Assembly: GCA_031551455.1 (NCBI GenBank)
Contig: JAVBNP010000007.1
Location: 1-56,249 of the forward strand
DNA: 56,249 nt
Direction of reading: 5' to 3'
Source of the DNA: JAIRLS01 sp031551455
GTDB lineage: Bacteria > Bacteroidota > Bacteroidia > Bacteroidales > UBA4181
Positions 10,801 through 18,452 of this stretch are shown here, in pieces. Positions within the stretch are counted from its first letter, which is position 1, and the number at the start of each line of letters is the position of its first letter. Position numbers and translations under genes: made by a program. The notes under the pieces were generated by a model. It was not told the DNA's origin. It saw only the letters and a list, made by a program, of their open reading frames with translations, and did not search any database.

Positions 10801-11109
10801 ATTGACAATGCCATTAAATTCACGGAGTTTGGCTATATTAAATACGGGTATCGTTTGGACGGAAACCGCATTCTCTTTTATGTGGAGGATACCGGCGTGG
10901 GAATGGATGAAGATCGATTGAACATCGTTTTCGAACGTTTCCGGCAAGCCGATGAATCCATTTCGCAAAGATACGGCGGAACGGGTCTGGGATTGGCCAT
11001 CTCAAAAAATTTGGTCGATTTGATGGGCGGCGAAATGTGGGCAAAATCACAACCGGGCGAAGGCACCACATTCTTTTTTACCATTCCTTACGAAAAGGTT
11101 TCGGAATAA
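7870..11109 (+). CDS. Propeller-type sensor histidine kinase (HTCS-like input, no receiver or HTH)
   Basis: 1079 aa. The signal sequence ends near WGQ33 (an alternative start is Met12, at 7903). Residues of about 35-630 are Reg_prop beta-propeller repeats (IYQDRKGYVWFGTQSGAARYNG and later copies), followed by a Y_Y_Y domain (about 640-710), a membrane helix (about 722-745), a long coiled coil (745-850), HisKA with phospho-acceptor His858 in SHEIRTP, and a HATPase domain with N box (DNAIKFT, about 979), G1 (EDTGVGMDE) and G2 (GGTGLGLAISKNL). The protein stops right after the ATPase domain, so the receiver and AraC-type HTH of classical hybrid two-component sensors are absent, and no response-regulator gene is in the window. 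The periplasmic propeller usually binds a glycan fragment, so regulation of the neighbouring PUL is likely but inferred. Confidence 0.92.
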   Translation: MNKVGKIKRSKMTRRKITLCFVIIVQFLTVWGQDNIGLYNFSYYGSKEGLPQEDILSIYQDRKGYVWFGTQSGAARYNGRNTKLYSTANGLAHNSVFDIAQDAAGIVYFATPNGISVLENDSLRTVFQGNMFNFIFVDKNNRKWFYGEKECALLTADGKQVDIDEKLKRNFQRIYSVAQHPDSSSIYLATDKGLFYLTENYDCIEILSSSEIYSLYVDNESFLWIAGENQLHRVPLSRVRPNMKLYHEDLYPFVKQRIKKITQAADCSIWGITGGFAFQIDSFDRSPEIYNRANGLAGYTLYSLLCDYENNTWIGLSGGLQKLGDKSVRKLASDELNGYITALHEDKKGRIWFAVDNIVCYIFNNEIIKFSERLFPVSSEYKSISTTKFSDGNILIVHPLGLGVIDVNTLSVIYTRHFEKPIEYVECAYVSSKNEIFISDSYNGLLYYLSDYTSPSKKFDSDVSSGVYMFAEYQGRVMAANHAGLCAFNGTSFEQELTLDHSAWSLFASGDSLWLGTENGLGLYRSGMLHYLTEGAVNSICHGRDADHLWVGRNDGTYYINLNTGRQEIKITNKTGLPHNEISVGALIQDKNELLWMGTYHGMAVFDYKKLPHFFTAPRNDLVIKQNGVEVGKLDPNALPAFNHSVQFDMTALSFVYESDNIYEYSLKGSSKDSLSVMGKESTVRYVNLPPGEYTFTFRSKGASDIWSNYTYVRFTVSKPFWMQWWFYAVCFLAACGLLYLLIRGYIGILQQRNKTLEATVAERTAQIQSKSDEIGQQNLLLKEAREEMEAQNEELTAQNNELFETYSTLQTVNEELQSYKRNLEKMVAQKTAELLKAKDKAEESDRLKSAFLANMSHEIRTPMNGIMGFLNIIEQKNLPPEKLKEYFKIINSNSQRLLKLIDDILDISKLEVGQLKIVKAPCRLNDLMQELYVFYNETVLRNPQKKLTLILDDSDNISDFTVYVDPSRIKQILSNMIDNAIKFTEFGYIKYGYRLDGNRILFYVEDTGVGMDEDRLNIVFERFRQADESISQRYGGTGLGLAISKNLVDLMGGEMWAKSQPGEGTTFFFTIPYEKVSE

Positions 11110-11163
11110 CTTATCGCAATAAGATATTCCCGTCACATTAACAGTATTCTGTCGGAATGTGAA

Positions 11164-11281
11164 GTCCCGAAGGGACGGTATATTATTATCGATTATGCCG
11201 TCCCTCCGGGACTCGGGTTATAGTTTCTTGTTCATTCCCGGGATGATAATCCCGGGTTATGCTATACCGTCCCTTCGGGAC
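11164..11281. repeat. Hairpin-array element between converging genes
   Basis: Four short hairpins in a row: GTCCCGAAGGGAC (11164-11176), GTCCCTCCGGGAC (11200-11212), CCCGGG...CCCGGG (11237-11256) and GTCCCTTCGGGAC (11269-11281). The outermost units also form a 19-bp inverted repeat enclosing the others. It lies between the sensor kinase and GH78 genes, where it may end transcription from both sides. It is the same style of array as at 16461-16844 and 44573-44842. Confidence 0.75.
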
Positions 11282-11332
11282 TTTTGAAAACGATACTGAC
11301 ATCTCGCCATTGACGCGAAACTCCGTCGAAAA

Positions 11333-13666
11333 CTAATATTTCACTTTTAGGATTAATTCGTCTTTCACCTTTATCGTTCCGCTTTTCAAATATCGCTTGT
11401 CTTTCGGAATATTCACGGTGATCGGGATATCGGTTTGCAAACGATAAGTGATGGTTCCGCCTTCTTTTTTCCATTTTATTCCGATTGCTTTATCGGTGCC
11501 GGTAATCGGAATTTTCCCTTCGGCTTCGTTCAAATTACCCGTCTCCAAACGAAGATCAAACACATTTCGACCGATATCGAAACGATTTTTCAACCCCAGT
11601 ACGTAACGTGAGAGTTGCCATGTGGGACATCCCGACCATTGATGACAATGCGTCCAACGCGTATCAAACACTTCCACCCAAGTCGTTCTTCCACCTTCGA
11701 GCGCCCAACCCCAACATTTGCGATATTGGTCGAGTACAAAATCGATTTCACCTTTTTCGATCAGCATCGCCAACGCGAAATGTGAAAAATAAGGCGTGAT
11801 CAGTTGCGGATCGGCCGCACCGGGATCACTCAGACGCGGAGCCTTGTCGTTGTTCGGAAAACAGTTGAGAATATGTTTTTTGGCATATTCGACGGCTTCT
11901 TTTTCGGCAGCGGGGTCGAAAACACCGTTCATCAAGCCCAATACGGTTCGCTGATAACCGATGGTTTTAAAATCATATTGTCCGTTGATTCGACAACCGG
12001 CAAACCATGCGTTAACAATTCGGGCAATTTCCCGTTCGCGCTGTCGATATTGTGCCGCTTCGGCGGTTTTTCCGATCGTTTCGCACCATTTAACCATATC
12101 GCGTAATGCCGCCAAATAATGCAGATTCAATGCAATATCCACGGGACCTTTGTTACGCACGTATCCCCAATCGATGAACGCCCATCCGGCTTTGTCGGTC
12201 AATCCGTCGGCAGTACTGCACGAAAGCATGTAATCGAGGTTTTTACGGGCGCCTTCGAACAGTTTTTCCAACATTGTTTTATCACCCGTAATGCGCCAAT
12301 AGTTCATGCATCCGCCAATCCATTGCAGGGCGAAACTCGACAATTCGGCTTCGTTGCCGGGACATAAGCCCGCCACCATACCGCCGGGTGATGCGCATTG
12401 AGCACTTTGCATTAATCCGCGACCGATCAACGAAACATCTGAGAATGCGGAAGATCCGATTTCGACGCCCACCACTGCCACGTCGCCCAACCATTGACCT
12501 CGTTCGCGCGTCGGATTATCCGTAAGCGCATCCTCGGCACACGCTTTGTACGTATCGATGCCCACTTGCCAAATGCGATTCAGCAATTCGTCGTTCGTAC
12601 GGAAACTTCCGACGGCATCACCGTAATAGCAACGTTCGATAAATGTTTCGTCGATTATCTTTATTTGCTCGGGCGGCGCAATAACATGCATTTCAACGAA
12701 GCGACCTCCTTTGGGCGTCAGCGGAAAAAACTCCTGTACGCCGCCGCGTGCAACGAAATGATCCATATTGTACGAATCGCTCAGCGATAAGGTAATCCAC
12801 GGAGTAACCCGATTGTTGTTCAAACTTTCGCTGTAAGCGAATTCAACGACCGCTCCGGCAGGAAGATCAAGCGTAAATTTGGGACGCATCAAACGTACAC
12901 GCCCCAAATCGTAACGAATCCATGTACCTTGGGGCGGATTATCTTTCGCTCGAAGGTCGCGTAAAAAGAAACGTGCCGAGATGTTGTCGTGTTCGTATCC
13001 GAACTGTTCGGTCAGTTTACCTTTTTCGATAATGTTCGGCTTGACGGAAAAGTGTTGTACGTTGGCCGTCGATAAAGGTTTTACGTTGCCGATTTTCGGA
13101 GCAAACGATTCGGGCGTTTCCCATTCGCGATCGTCGAAATCGGGTTGTTGCCAATTTTGCGGTGCTTGACGCGTATCGAGCCATTCCACCCATCCGAATT
13201 GGTTGCTGATACGGCGAAATTGCGAAAGGTAGCCGGTAAGTCGAGTCACCTTTTGATTCATCGGGATCGATTTTCCGTCAGCCGTTGCTTCGCACCACAG
13301 AAACGGGGAAATGACTTTGAGCATGCGAGTCTCCACTCCTTCCTGATGCACTTGCACGGCAATCGTATTCTTTCCTTTCGGAAGTTTGATTTTATGTGTT
13401 TGATATTCGGGATAATCGACATGATACCGCGAAGGACCTTCGGCCGTGTATTCACCGTTAACCCACAACACGAACCAAGACGAGGCCAGCAGATTCAACT
13501 CAACATCGGTTTCCCGATCGAGTACAACAGTTCCCCTAAAAGCAACATGATAATCTTTTTCGGCGGAGTCGTAATTTTTGATCCAAACAGCGTCATTGAT
13601 GTTTACGGCCGTTGCGTTTACGGCAAAAAACAGAAACAAAAAAATGAGAAGGTTTTGAATTTTCAT
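11333..13666 (-). CDS. GH78-type alpha-L-rhamnosidase-like protein
   Basis: 777 aa, with a signal peptide (about 1-20, ending NATA) and no lipobox, so periplasmic or secreted. The N-terminal half is beta-sandwich modules (FVLWVNGEYTAEGPSRYHVDYPEY, typical of the GH78 N-domain). The catalytic (alpha/alpha)6 domain covers about 340-690 and has the GH78 signature region AEDALTDNPTRERGQWLGD. A C-terminal beta domain follows. GH78 enzymes cleave terminal alpha-L-rhamnose by inversion. It is the last gene of the minus-strand PUL and is separated by 458 bases from the GH106-like gene, with its own operator-like palindromes at 13767-13812. Relatives in this clan with other activities cannot be excluded. 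Confidence 0.8.
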   Translation of the reverse strand: MKIQNLLIFLFLFFAVNATAVNINDAVWIKNYDSAEKDYHVAFRGTVVLDRETDVELNLLASSWFVLWVNGEYTAEGPSRYHVDYPEYQTHKIKLPKGKNTIAVQVHQEGVETRMLKVISPFLWCEATADGKSIPMNQKVTRLTGYLSQFRRISNQFGWVEWLDTRQAPQNWQQPDFDDREWETPESFAPKIGNVKPLSTANVQHFSVKPNIIEKGKLTEQFGYEHDNISARFFLRDLRAKDNPPQGTWIRYDLGRVRLMRPKFTLDLPAGAVVEFAYSESLNNNRVTPWITLSLSDSYNMDHFVARGGVQEFFPLTPKGGRFVEMHVIAPPEQIKIIDETFIERCYYGDAVGSFRTNDELLNRIWQVGIDTYKACAEDALTDNPTRERGQWLGDVAVVGVEIGSSAFSDVSLIGRGLMQSAQCASPGGMVAGLCPGNEAELSSFALQWIGGCMNYWRITGDKTMLEKLFEGARKNLDYMLSCSTADGLTDKAGWAFIDWGYVRNKGPVDIALNLHYLAALRDMVKWCETIGKTAEAAQYRQREREIARIVNAWFAGCRINGQYDFKTIGYQRTVLGLMNGVFDPAAEKEAVEYAKKHILNCFPNNDKAPRLSDPGAADPQLITPYFSHFALAMLIEKGEIDFVLDQYRKCWGWALEGGRTTWVEVFDTRWTHCHQWSGCPTWQLSRYVLGLKNRFDIGRNVFDLRLETGNLNEAEGKIPITGTDKAIGIKWKKEGGTITYRLQTDIPITVNIPKDKRYLKSGTIKVKDELILKVKY

Positions 13667-13766
13667 TGTCGAAAAATTGATCAGTTGGATATCAAATACT
13701 ATCTATTTTGACGGCTCTGCCGAAGTTTTATCGGGAACATTTCCCGTATGTGTCAATTTGTTATTT

Positions 13767-13812
13767 CGTGTGCGCGCACGGAACAAAATATGTAACTTCG
13801 TGTGCGCACACG
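13767..13812 (-). promoter_or_regulatory. Pair of operator-like palindromes upstream of the GH78 gene
   Basis: A perfect 14-bp palindrome CGTGTGCGCACACG (13799-13812) and a near copy CGTGTGCGCGCACG (13767-13780), both preceded by TTT/CTTC, are spaced 32 bases apart (three helical turns) about 100 bases before the GH78 start. Between them the minus strand carries an AT-rich stretch resembling a -7 element with imperfect spacing. The symmetric site with central CG is like those of LacI-family regulators. The regulator is not in the window. The rest of the 13667-14124 spacer holds the palindromes at 13958-14029 and nothing else I recognise. Confidence 0.5.
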
Positions 13813-13957
13813 TTTTAAAAATCGAAAGTATGAGCGAATTTCATTACCGAATTTTATGCAACAAACTTAGAACCGGTCAAAAGTCCCGTTTCATTTCGTT
13901 ATTGCGAGTGCTCACCCTGCTTCTTAGGACAAAAAAACTTGATGACGTAATGACAAT

Positions 13958-14029
13958 GACCTATTAGGTTTTAAAAACCTGATAGGTCTTGTGCCGGACA
14001 AATCTTATCAGGTCTTTGAGACCTAATAG
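13958..14029. repeat. Two dispersed palindromes (ACCTATtAGGT family)
   Basis: One palindrome at 13958-13987 (arms GACCTATTAGGTTTT / AAAACCTGATAGGTC) and a second, shorter one at about 14004-14028 with a TTTGA loop. Same family as at 20392, 39224, 39283, 44858, 44926 and 47194; always between genes. Confidence 0.8.
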
Positions 14030-14124
14030 AATACGGTTATTTCCGTCTTTCAAACAATCTGAAACGTTGATTGGTTACTTCGATTTTTCACCGATTCAAC
14101 GGCAAATCTACATAAAAAATACCA

Positions 14125-16395
14125 TTACCGTTCGGCCACTACGAAAAGCGAAGAAACCGACGACATCGATAACGGCATGGCGGTTACGGCGTCGCCGTCG
14201 GAAAGTTTTTCACGCTTCACGCCCGGCACTTTTGTAACGATGCCCGTATGCGGATCCCAAATTTCGATATTCTTAAGGTTTCCGCGCAACGTAATCGTCG
14301 TCGAAAGCGGATCGCCGCCGGTATTCACAAAATAATAGATATCTTTTCCTTCTTTTTGCTTATGGGTGTAATTGATACATCCCGTTTTCGGCGTCGCGGT
14401 GGTTTTCGAGTCGAAGGAAACATCGGCAACAAGATTCATGGCGGTTAAAGCCGATTCCACGGTATTCTTATTTGCAATCGTCAGAAAAACAAATTCTCCG
14501 CCTTTGCCATTCTTCACGGTGACATCCTTCGCGGGATATTCGCCGAAAATTTCCTCGATGATTTGTTTTACCTCATTGTCGCGACCAAATTCACCGGCAC
14601 GTGTCGGCAACAAAACGGTGGCAATAATTTTACCGCCGTTATCGTAATATTCTTTGATCTTTTTCAATGCGGAAGCCGAAATAACATCTCCGCCGGGCAT
14701 GATCAACACTTTGTAATTTTGTATGTTGACTTTGTTGTTCAACACCAAATCGGCGCCGTTTGCCGTAACTTTTCCGTTAACGAGATCGTCGGGATGGACG
14801 TACGTAAAGTCGCGTCGAATTTCATCGGTAAGCAATCCGCTAAGCTCGTAATGATTAACCCCGGCAGGCAGCCAATGGGCAACGGGCAACCCCGATTGTC
14901 CGTCTCTTCCGATCCACGTTTCGCCTTGAATCGCGGTGATGGGCCATAACAAACCCACATCGACCACGCGTTTTCCGTTTTGCAGCATCACGCACGAACG
15001 AGAGGTAAATTTACTGTAATTGGGAACAGCTTTACCCCAATACGGATTATCAAACGAAATGAGCGGCGGGATGCGGATATTTTTCGGATCGGTATCGTAC
15101 CACAGTCCGTGCGGAACAAGAAAGTTAATACCCCGTACCATCGATTCCATGGCTACTCGGTAAAGATCGAGCGAATCCATGTCCTCGGCAAAAGCGCCGT
15201 TGAGTTCGGCTCCCACAAGCCCTTTGTCGCCGATATCGGCAGCCGACGAAATTTGTTTGTAACCGTTTCGTCCGCGACCATACCAAAAGATAACGTCAAG
15301 CAGGGGAATTTGCGCATGACGATAAAGTTTCAACACGTCGCCGCTTGTGACAACGGTATTGGGACTGTAGTTTTCGGGCGGATGTCCCATGCTTTTCATG
15401 TTACGTTTTGCCGACCATTCCGAAACTTGTTTTACGTAACCTTCGGCCATCAATTCCGAACGGGCGTCGAGAAAAGCCACGCGTGCGGCATGCGTTTCGG
15501 GTCCGATATCGTAAAAGAGCGCGGGATAATACAACGCGGGATTTTTCCCCGTTTTTTCGCGAAAAATAGTCGAAATTTCCTTATTCCATGTTTGATCCAT
15601 GAACACGAATCCCACATCGTCGAAAAAGGTCTTGGTGATAACGTTCCCGAAATAAGCGCCGAATCGTTTGTCGTATTCGCCGTAGGTCATTTCCATCAAT
15701 TTCGAAACGGCGGCGGGCTCCATGTAATCAACCAAATGTCCGTGAGGCGGCCCCACATTATATTCGATCAAAAACGCCATGACTTTCCATTCTCCCGCGG
15801 GGGCATTCCAACTTAACTTGTTTTTATCCAAAAACGATTGCAGATCGACCACTTCAAACGTTGCGGTGTTCATGGCCGAAACGGCCAACCATGATTGGGT
15901 ATTTTTCAATACATAATCTTTTTTTACCGTTTTGCCGCCTTGTGTCGTAAACTCATCTTTGATGAGGTATTTTCGGGTATATTGCGGATATTCTTTCAGC
16001 AATCGACCGCCTGCGGAACCGGACGGAAAATCGCCATCGTCGTACAATATGATTTGCGTTCCGAGTTCTTTCGAAACCTCCAACATATAATTGTACAGGT
16101 CGAAATATTCTTTACTCAAATAAGCGGGCGACATGCCGGGGCATATATGTTGATCGAACCAATGCGGCAGAGGCGTTACGGGCAGAGGCGTCATTCCGCC
16201 GTAGCCGGAATAATCGCGGGCTTCGGTAATTTGTTTTTTGATACCTTCTTTGGTTAAATGTCCGTTCAAATGCCACAACGGCATCGGGCGATATTCCACG
16301 GGCGGATTCGCAAAATCGTCGCGCAAGGCGGTATTTTCGCTCGAGCAGGCAAAAATGCCGAACATCATTAATGCAAATGCAATCGGTTTTGTCAT
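14125..16395 (-). CDS. GH106-like glycoside hydrolase lipoprotein
   Basis: 756 aa, lipoprotein signal with lipobox GIFAC (Cys17). The mature start NPPVEYRPMPLWHLNGHLTKEGIKKQI is the usual opening of the GH106-type family (PF17132), in which a (beta/alpha)8 barrel follows. YDDGDFPSGSAGGRLL and FDDVGFVFMDQTW look like barrel strands with acidic residues. A segment resembling the beta-galactosidase trimerisation/GATase-like domain (KVLIMPGGDVISASALKKIKEYYDNGG) lies at about 575-625, and the C-terminus is a beta domain (IEIWDPHTGIVTKV). GH106 enzymes are calcium-dependent alpha-L-rhamnosidases of about 1,100 residues, so this shorter protein may be a relative of other specificity. It lies between the GH78 and trehalase-like genes with long spacers on both sides. 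Confidence 0.7.
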   Translation of the reverse strand: MTKPIAFALMMFGIFACSSENTALRDDFANPPVEYRPMPLWHLNGHLTKEGIKKQITEARDYSGYGGMTPLPVTPLPHWFDQHICPGMSPAYLSKEYFDLYNYMLEVSKELGTQIILYDDGDFPSGSAGGRLLKEYPQYTRKYLIKDEFTTQGGKTVKKDYVLKNTQSWLAVSAMNTATFEVVDLQSFLDKNKLSWNAPAGEWKVMAFLIEYNVGPPHGHLVDYMEPAAVSKLMEMTYGEYDKRFGAYFGNVITKTFFDDVGFVFMDQTWNKEISTIFREKTGKNPALYYPALFYDIGPETHAARVAFLDARSELMAEGYVKQVSEWSAKRNMKSMGHPPENYSPNTVVTSGDVLKLYRHAQIPLLDVIFWYGRGRNGYKQISSAADIGDKGLVGAELNGAFAEDMDSLDLYRVAMESMVRGINFLVPHGLWYDTDPKNIRIPPLISFDNPYWGKAVPNYSKFTSRSCVMLQNGKRVVDVGLLWPITAIQGETWIGRDGQSGLPVAHWLPAGVNHYELSGLLTDEIRRDFTYVHPDDLVNGKVTANGADLVLNNKVNIQNYKVLIMPGGDVISASALKKIKEYYDNGGKIIATVLLPTRAGEFGRDNEVKQIIEEIFGEYPAKDVTVKNGKGGEFVFLTIANKNTVESALTAMNLVADVSFDSKTTATPKTGCINYTHKQKEGKDIYYFVNTGGDPLSTTITLRGNLKNIEIWDPHTGIVTKVPGVKREKLSDGDAVTAMPLSMSSVSSLFVVAER

Positions 16396-16886
16396 GGAAA
16401 CGAATAATTGATGATTGATAATTGAGAGTTTGTTTAAAAATGAATGAAAAATAATGTTTGGCTAAAGCCGATATGATTTTGCTCATTTATCGTCAATTTT
16501 AGTTGACGGCAACGATCCGGTTTGTATTTATTGCCGTTGACTTTAGTCAACGATTGAAGACAGGCAAACCGAGCGGGCTTCAGCAAAACTAATTCTTGAT
16601 TTGAATTTAATCAGACTTTGAATATTAAGAAATTGTTTACAAATTTAATCTGTCTCTCCGGGACGCCAATTTTAAAGGATGTTTTTTCTATCCCGAGGCG
16701 TTGCCGTCGGGCTGAAATAAGCCGGACTTTCAGTCTGATACATAAAAGGGTAGCCTGAAAGGCTAATTTAATTTAGCCCGACGGCAACGCCTCGGGATGT
16801 TGAATGAACATGGTAACCGGCGCGCCGGAGGCGCAACCTAAACCAAGCAAACAAATTTTAAACAGTCTATAAACATGGACATTATG
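16396..16886. other. 491-base spacer in the PUL holding hairpin arrays
   Basis: No gene seen. From the GH106-like gene outward it contains an AATTGATGATTGATAATTG motif (16404-16426), a first hairpin array (about 16461-16575; GGCTAAAGCC, CGTCAA..TTGACG, a 12-bp inverted repeat 16501-16512/16531-16542, GTTGACTTTAGTCAAC) and the larger element at 16644-16844. Confidence 0.6.
16644..16844. repeat. Hairpin-array repeat, copy A
   Basis: The core is a perfect 23-bp inverted repeat (16691-16713 with 16775-16797; TCCCGAGGCGTTGCCGTCGG in the left arm) enclosing the small hairpin AGCCTGAAAGGCT. It is flanked by GTCTCTCCGGGAC and a GC-rich unit near 16820-16834. The whole stretch is clearly homologous to 44613-44815 (copy B), at about three quarters identity by eye. 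It lies between two PUL genes on the same strand. Confidence 0.85.
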
Positions 16887-18236
16887 TTAAAATTCGGCGA
16901 CGACGTTTTTCCCTTCCATCCATGCAAGCATATTCAACACAAGGTAATTCCAATTCTGAAACCCTTTGTTGAGAACGGGTTCGCCGTTTTCGGGAATATA
17001 ATATTCATGAAGAGCGCCCGTTTTTTCGAAATCGCGACCGAACAAAACGATCGTCTTGGCGGCCAACTCTTTTGCTTCGTCATTAAAACCATATTTTACG
17101 AGTCCGCGCCAAGTCATATAATTGGATATACCCCAAATCGGTCCCAGCCATGACGAAGGGTTTCCGCTGGCTTTTACGTTGTACATTTTTTCCATCTTCG
17201 AAAGTGTTCTGATGCCGTACGGGGCATTGAACGTTTTTTCGTTTTTCAGATGTTCGTCGACCATTCGTTTTGCTTGTTCGGGTGTGGCAATATCGGCCCA
17301 CATGGCCATGAATCCCGACCAAACGCCGATACGTTGTATGATGCAATCCCAATGACGTTGAGCGCCGATGTGGTATGCCCAACGGTCGGAAATGAGCGGT
17401 TTCAAATTCAGATCGACACTGTAAAAAAAGCCGTCGCGTTCATCCCAACAATGTTCTTGAATCGCTTCTTTCAGTTCCCGCGCATATTTGTCGTAATCCG
17501 CTTTTATTTCGCCCAAATTCAACTTTTCGGCCAAATAGCTCATGGCTGTCAGTTCCTTGTATATCATGCAATTGAGATATATCGACGCTGAACTCCGATC
17601 GGGACGGTAAAACGTACACGGATCGTTATCTACGCCGATCATTACGTCGTTTTGCCAGAAATAAAGCCCGGTAAGTTTATGAAAATATCGGGTTCGATAG
17701 CCGGAAATAAAATATTGAAGATTGGCGAATCTTTCGCGCAACCATTCAACGTCGCCTCCGGTTTGATCGACCAAGAAAGCGGCATGTTGTGCCAAACAGG
17801 GCTTATGCATGTTTTCTTCGAAGATGTTTTCGGGCTTCATGGTTTTGATGTCCGAGTTGCGCAGGATCACGATAGGCATCCAACCTTCGATTCCGCAATA
17901 CGACAGAAAATTGAGGATACAACCTTGTTCGTACTTTACGGCTTCGTCTTTCTCTTTTTTATTGTTTCGGTCGGATAATACTTGGCGTAAAGCAACATCG
18001 CTCAGCCACGAATCCCAGTCCCACAACACATCGTTGTAAGCATCACTGCCCGCAGCGAGAAAAGGATACGCCAAAGCGTTTCCCGCTTCGCGGTACATTT
18101 TTTTGAAATCTTTGTGAATGTTTGTTCTAACAATATCGGAATATTTTCGGTAATCGGGTAATTGTTGCGCCGATACCGTTGCGGCCGCGAAGAATATTAA
18201 AATCGATATTCGTATGATGTTTTTAAGGTTTTTCAT
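16887..18236 (-). CDS. Trehalase / GH63-like (alpha/alpha)6 glycosidase
   Basis: 449 aa with a signal peptide (about 1-23, ending VSAQ), so periplasmic. The sequence is of the GH37/GH63 barrel type: WDWDSWLSDVALRQV, GCILNFLSYCGIEGWMPIV, DNDPCTFYRPDRSSASIYLNCMIYKELTAMSYLAEKL and the C-terminal GNPSSWLGPIWGISNYMTWRGLVKYG with LHEYYIPENGEPV. Such enzymes remove terminal alpha-glucosyl or related residues by inversion; many short PUL members have other or unknown substrates. It lies between GH110-like and GH106-like genes and probably trims an imported oligosaccharide. The clan is secure; the exact family and substrate are not. Confidence 0.75.
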   Translation of the reverse strand: MKNLKNIIRISILIFFAAATVSAQQLPDYRKYSDIVRTNIHKDFKKMYREAGNALAYPFLAAGSDAYNDVLWDWDSWLSDVALRQVLSDRNNKKEKDEAVKYEQGCILNFLSYCGIEGWMPIVILRNSDIKTMKPENIFEENMHKPCLAQHAAFLVDQTGGDVEWLRERFANLQYFISGYRTRYFHKLTGLYFWQNDVMIGVDNDPCTFYRPDRSSASIYLNCMIYKELTAMSYLAEKLNLGEIKADYDKYARELKEAIQEHCWDERDGFFYSVDLNLKPLISDRWAYHIGAQRHWDCIIQRIGVWSGFMAMWADIATPEQAKRMVDEHLKNEKTFNAPYGIRTLSKMEKMYNVKASGNPSSWLGPIWGISNYMTWRGLVKYGFNDEAKELAAKTIVLFGRDFEKTGALHEYYIPENGEPVLNKGFQNWNYLVLNMLAWMEGKNVVAEF

Positions 18237-18340
18237 GTGCTTATAATTTAATTTTTACGATTACTTTTACCACTGTCATGGTATATCTCTCGTCGGGGCA
18301 ACGCTCCCTTTGACGTGGGTGTTCAAAAGTCGAAAATGAA

Positions 18341-18415
18341 CGTCATTGCAAGGAGGAACGACGAAGTAATCTTTTAATAACCAAAGGGATTGATTCGCTA
18401 TCGCTCGCAATGACG
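18341..18415. repeat. Widespread CGTCATTGC...GCAATGACG palindromic repeat
   Basis: An imperfect 75-base inverted repeat that starts CGTCATTGCAAGGAGGAACG and ends CGCTCGCAATGACG, with GAAGTAATC / GGGATTGATTCGC in the inner arms. This type is common between genes in many bacterial phyla and is thought to be a mobile or REP-like sequence. It lies in the spacer between the GH110-like and trehalase-like genes. Confidence 0.75.
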
Positions 18416-18452
18416 CAATATAATTAACCTTATTGAACAACCGGGTCGGAAT

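Noticed and set aside
13895..13955. Second copy of the CGTCATTGC repeat
   Set aside because: GTTATTGCGAG and GACGTAATGACAATGAC resemble the arms, but the match is too weak to call.
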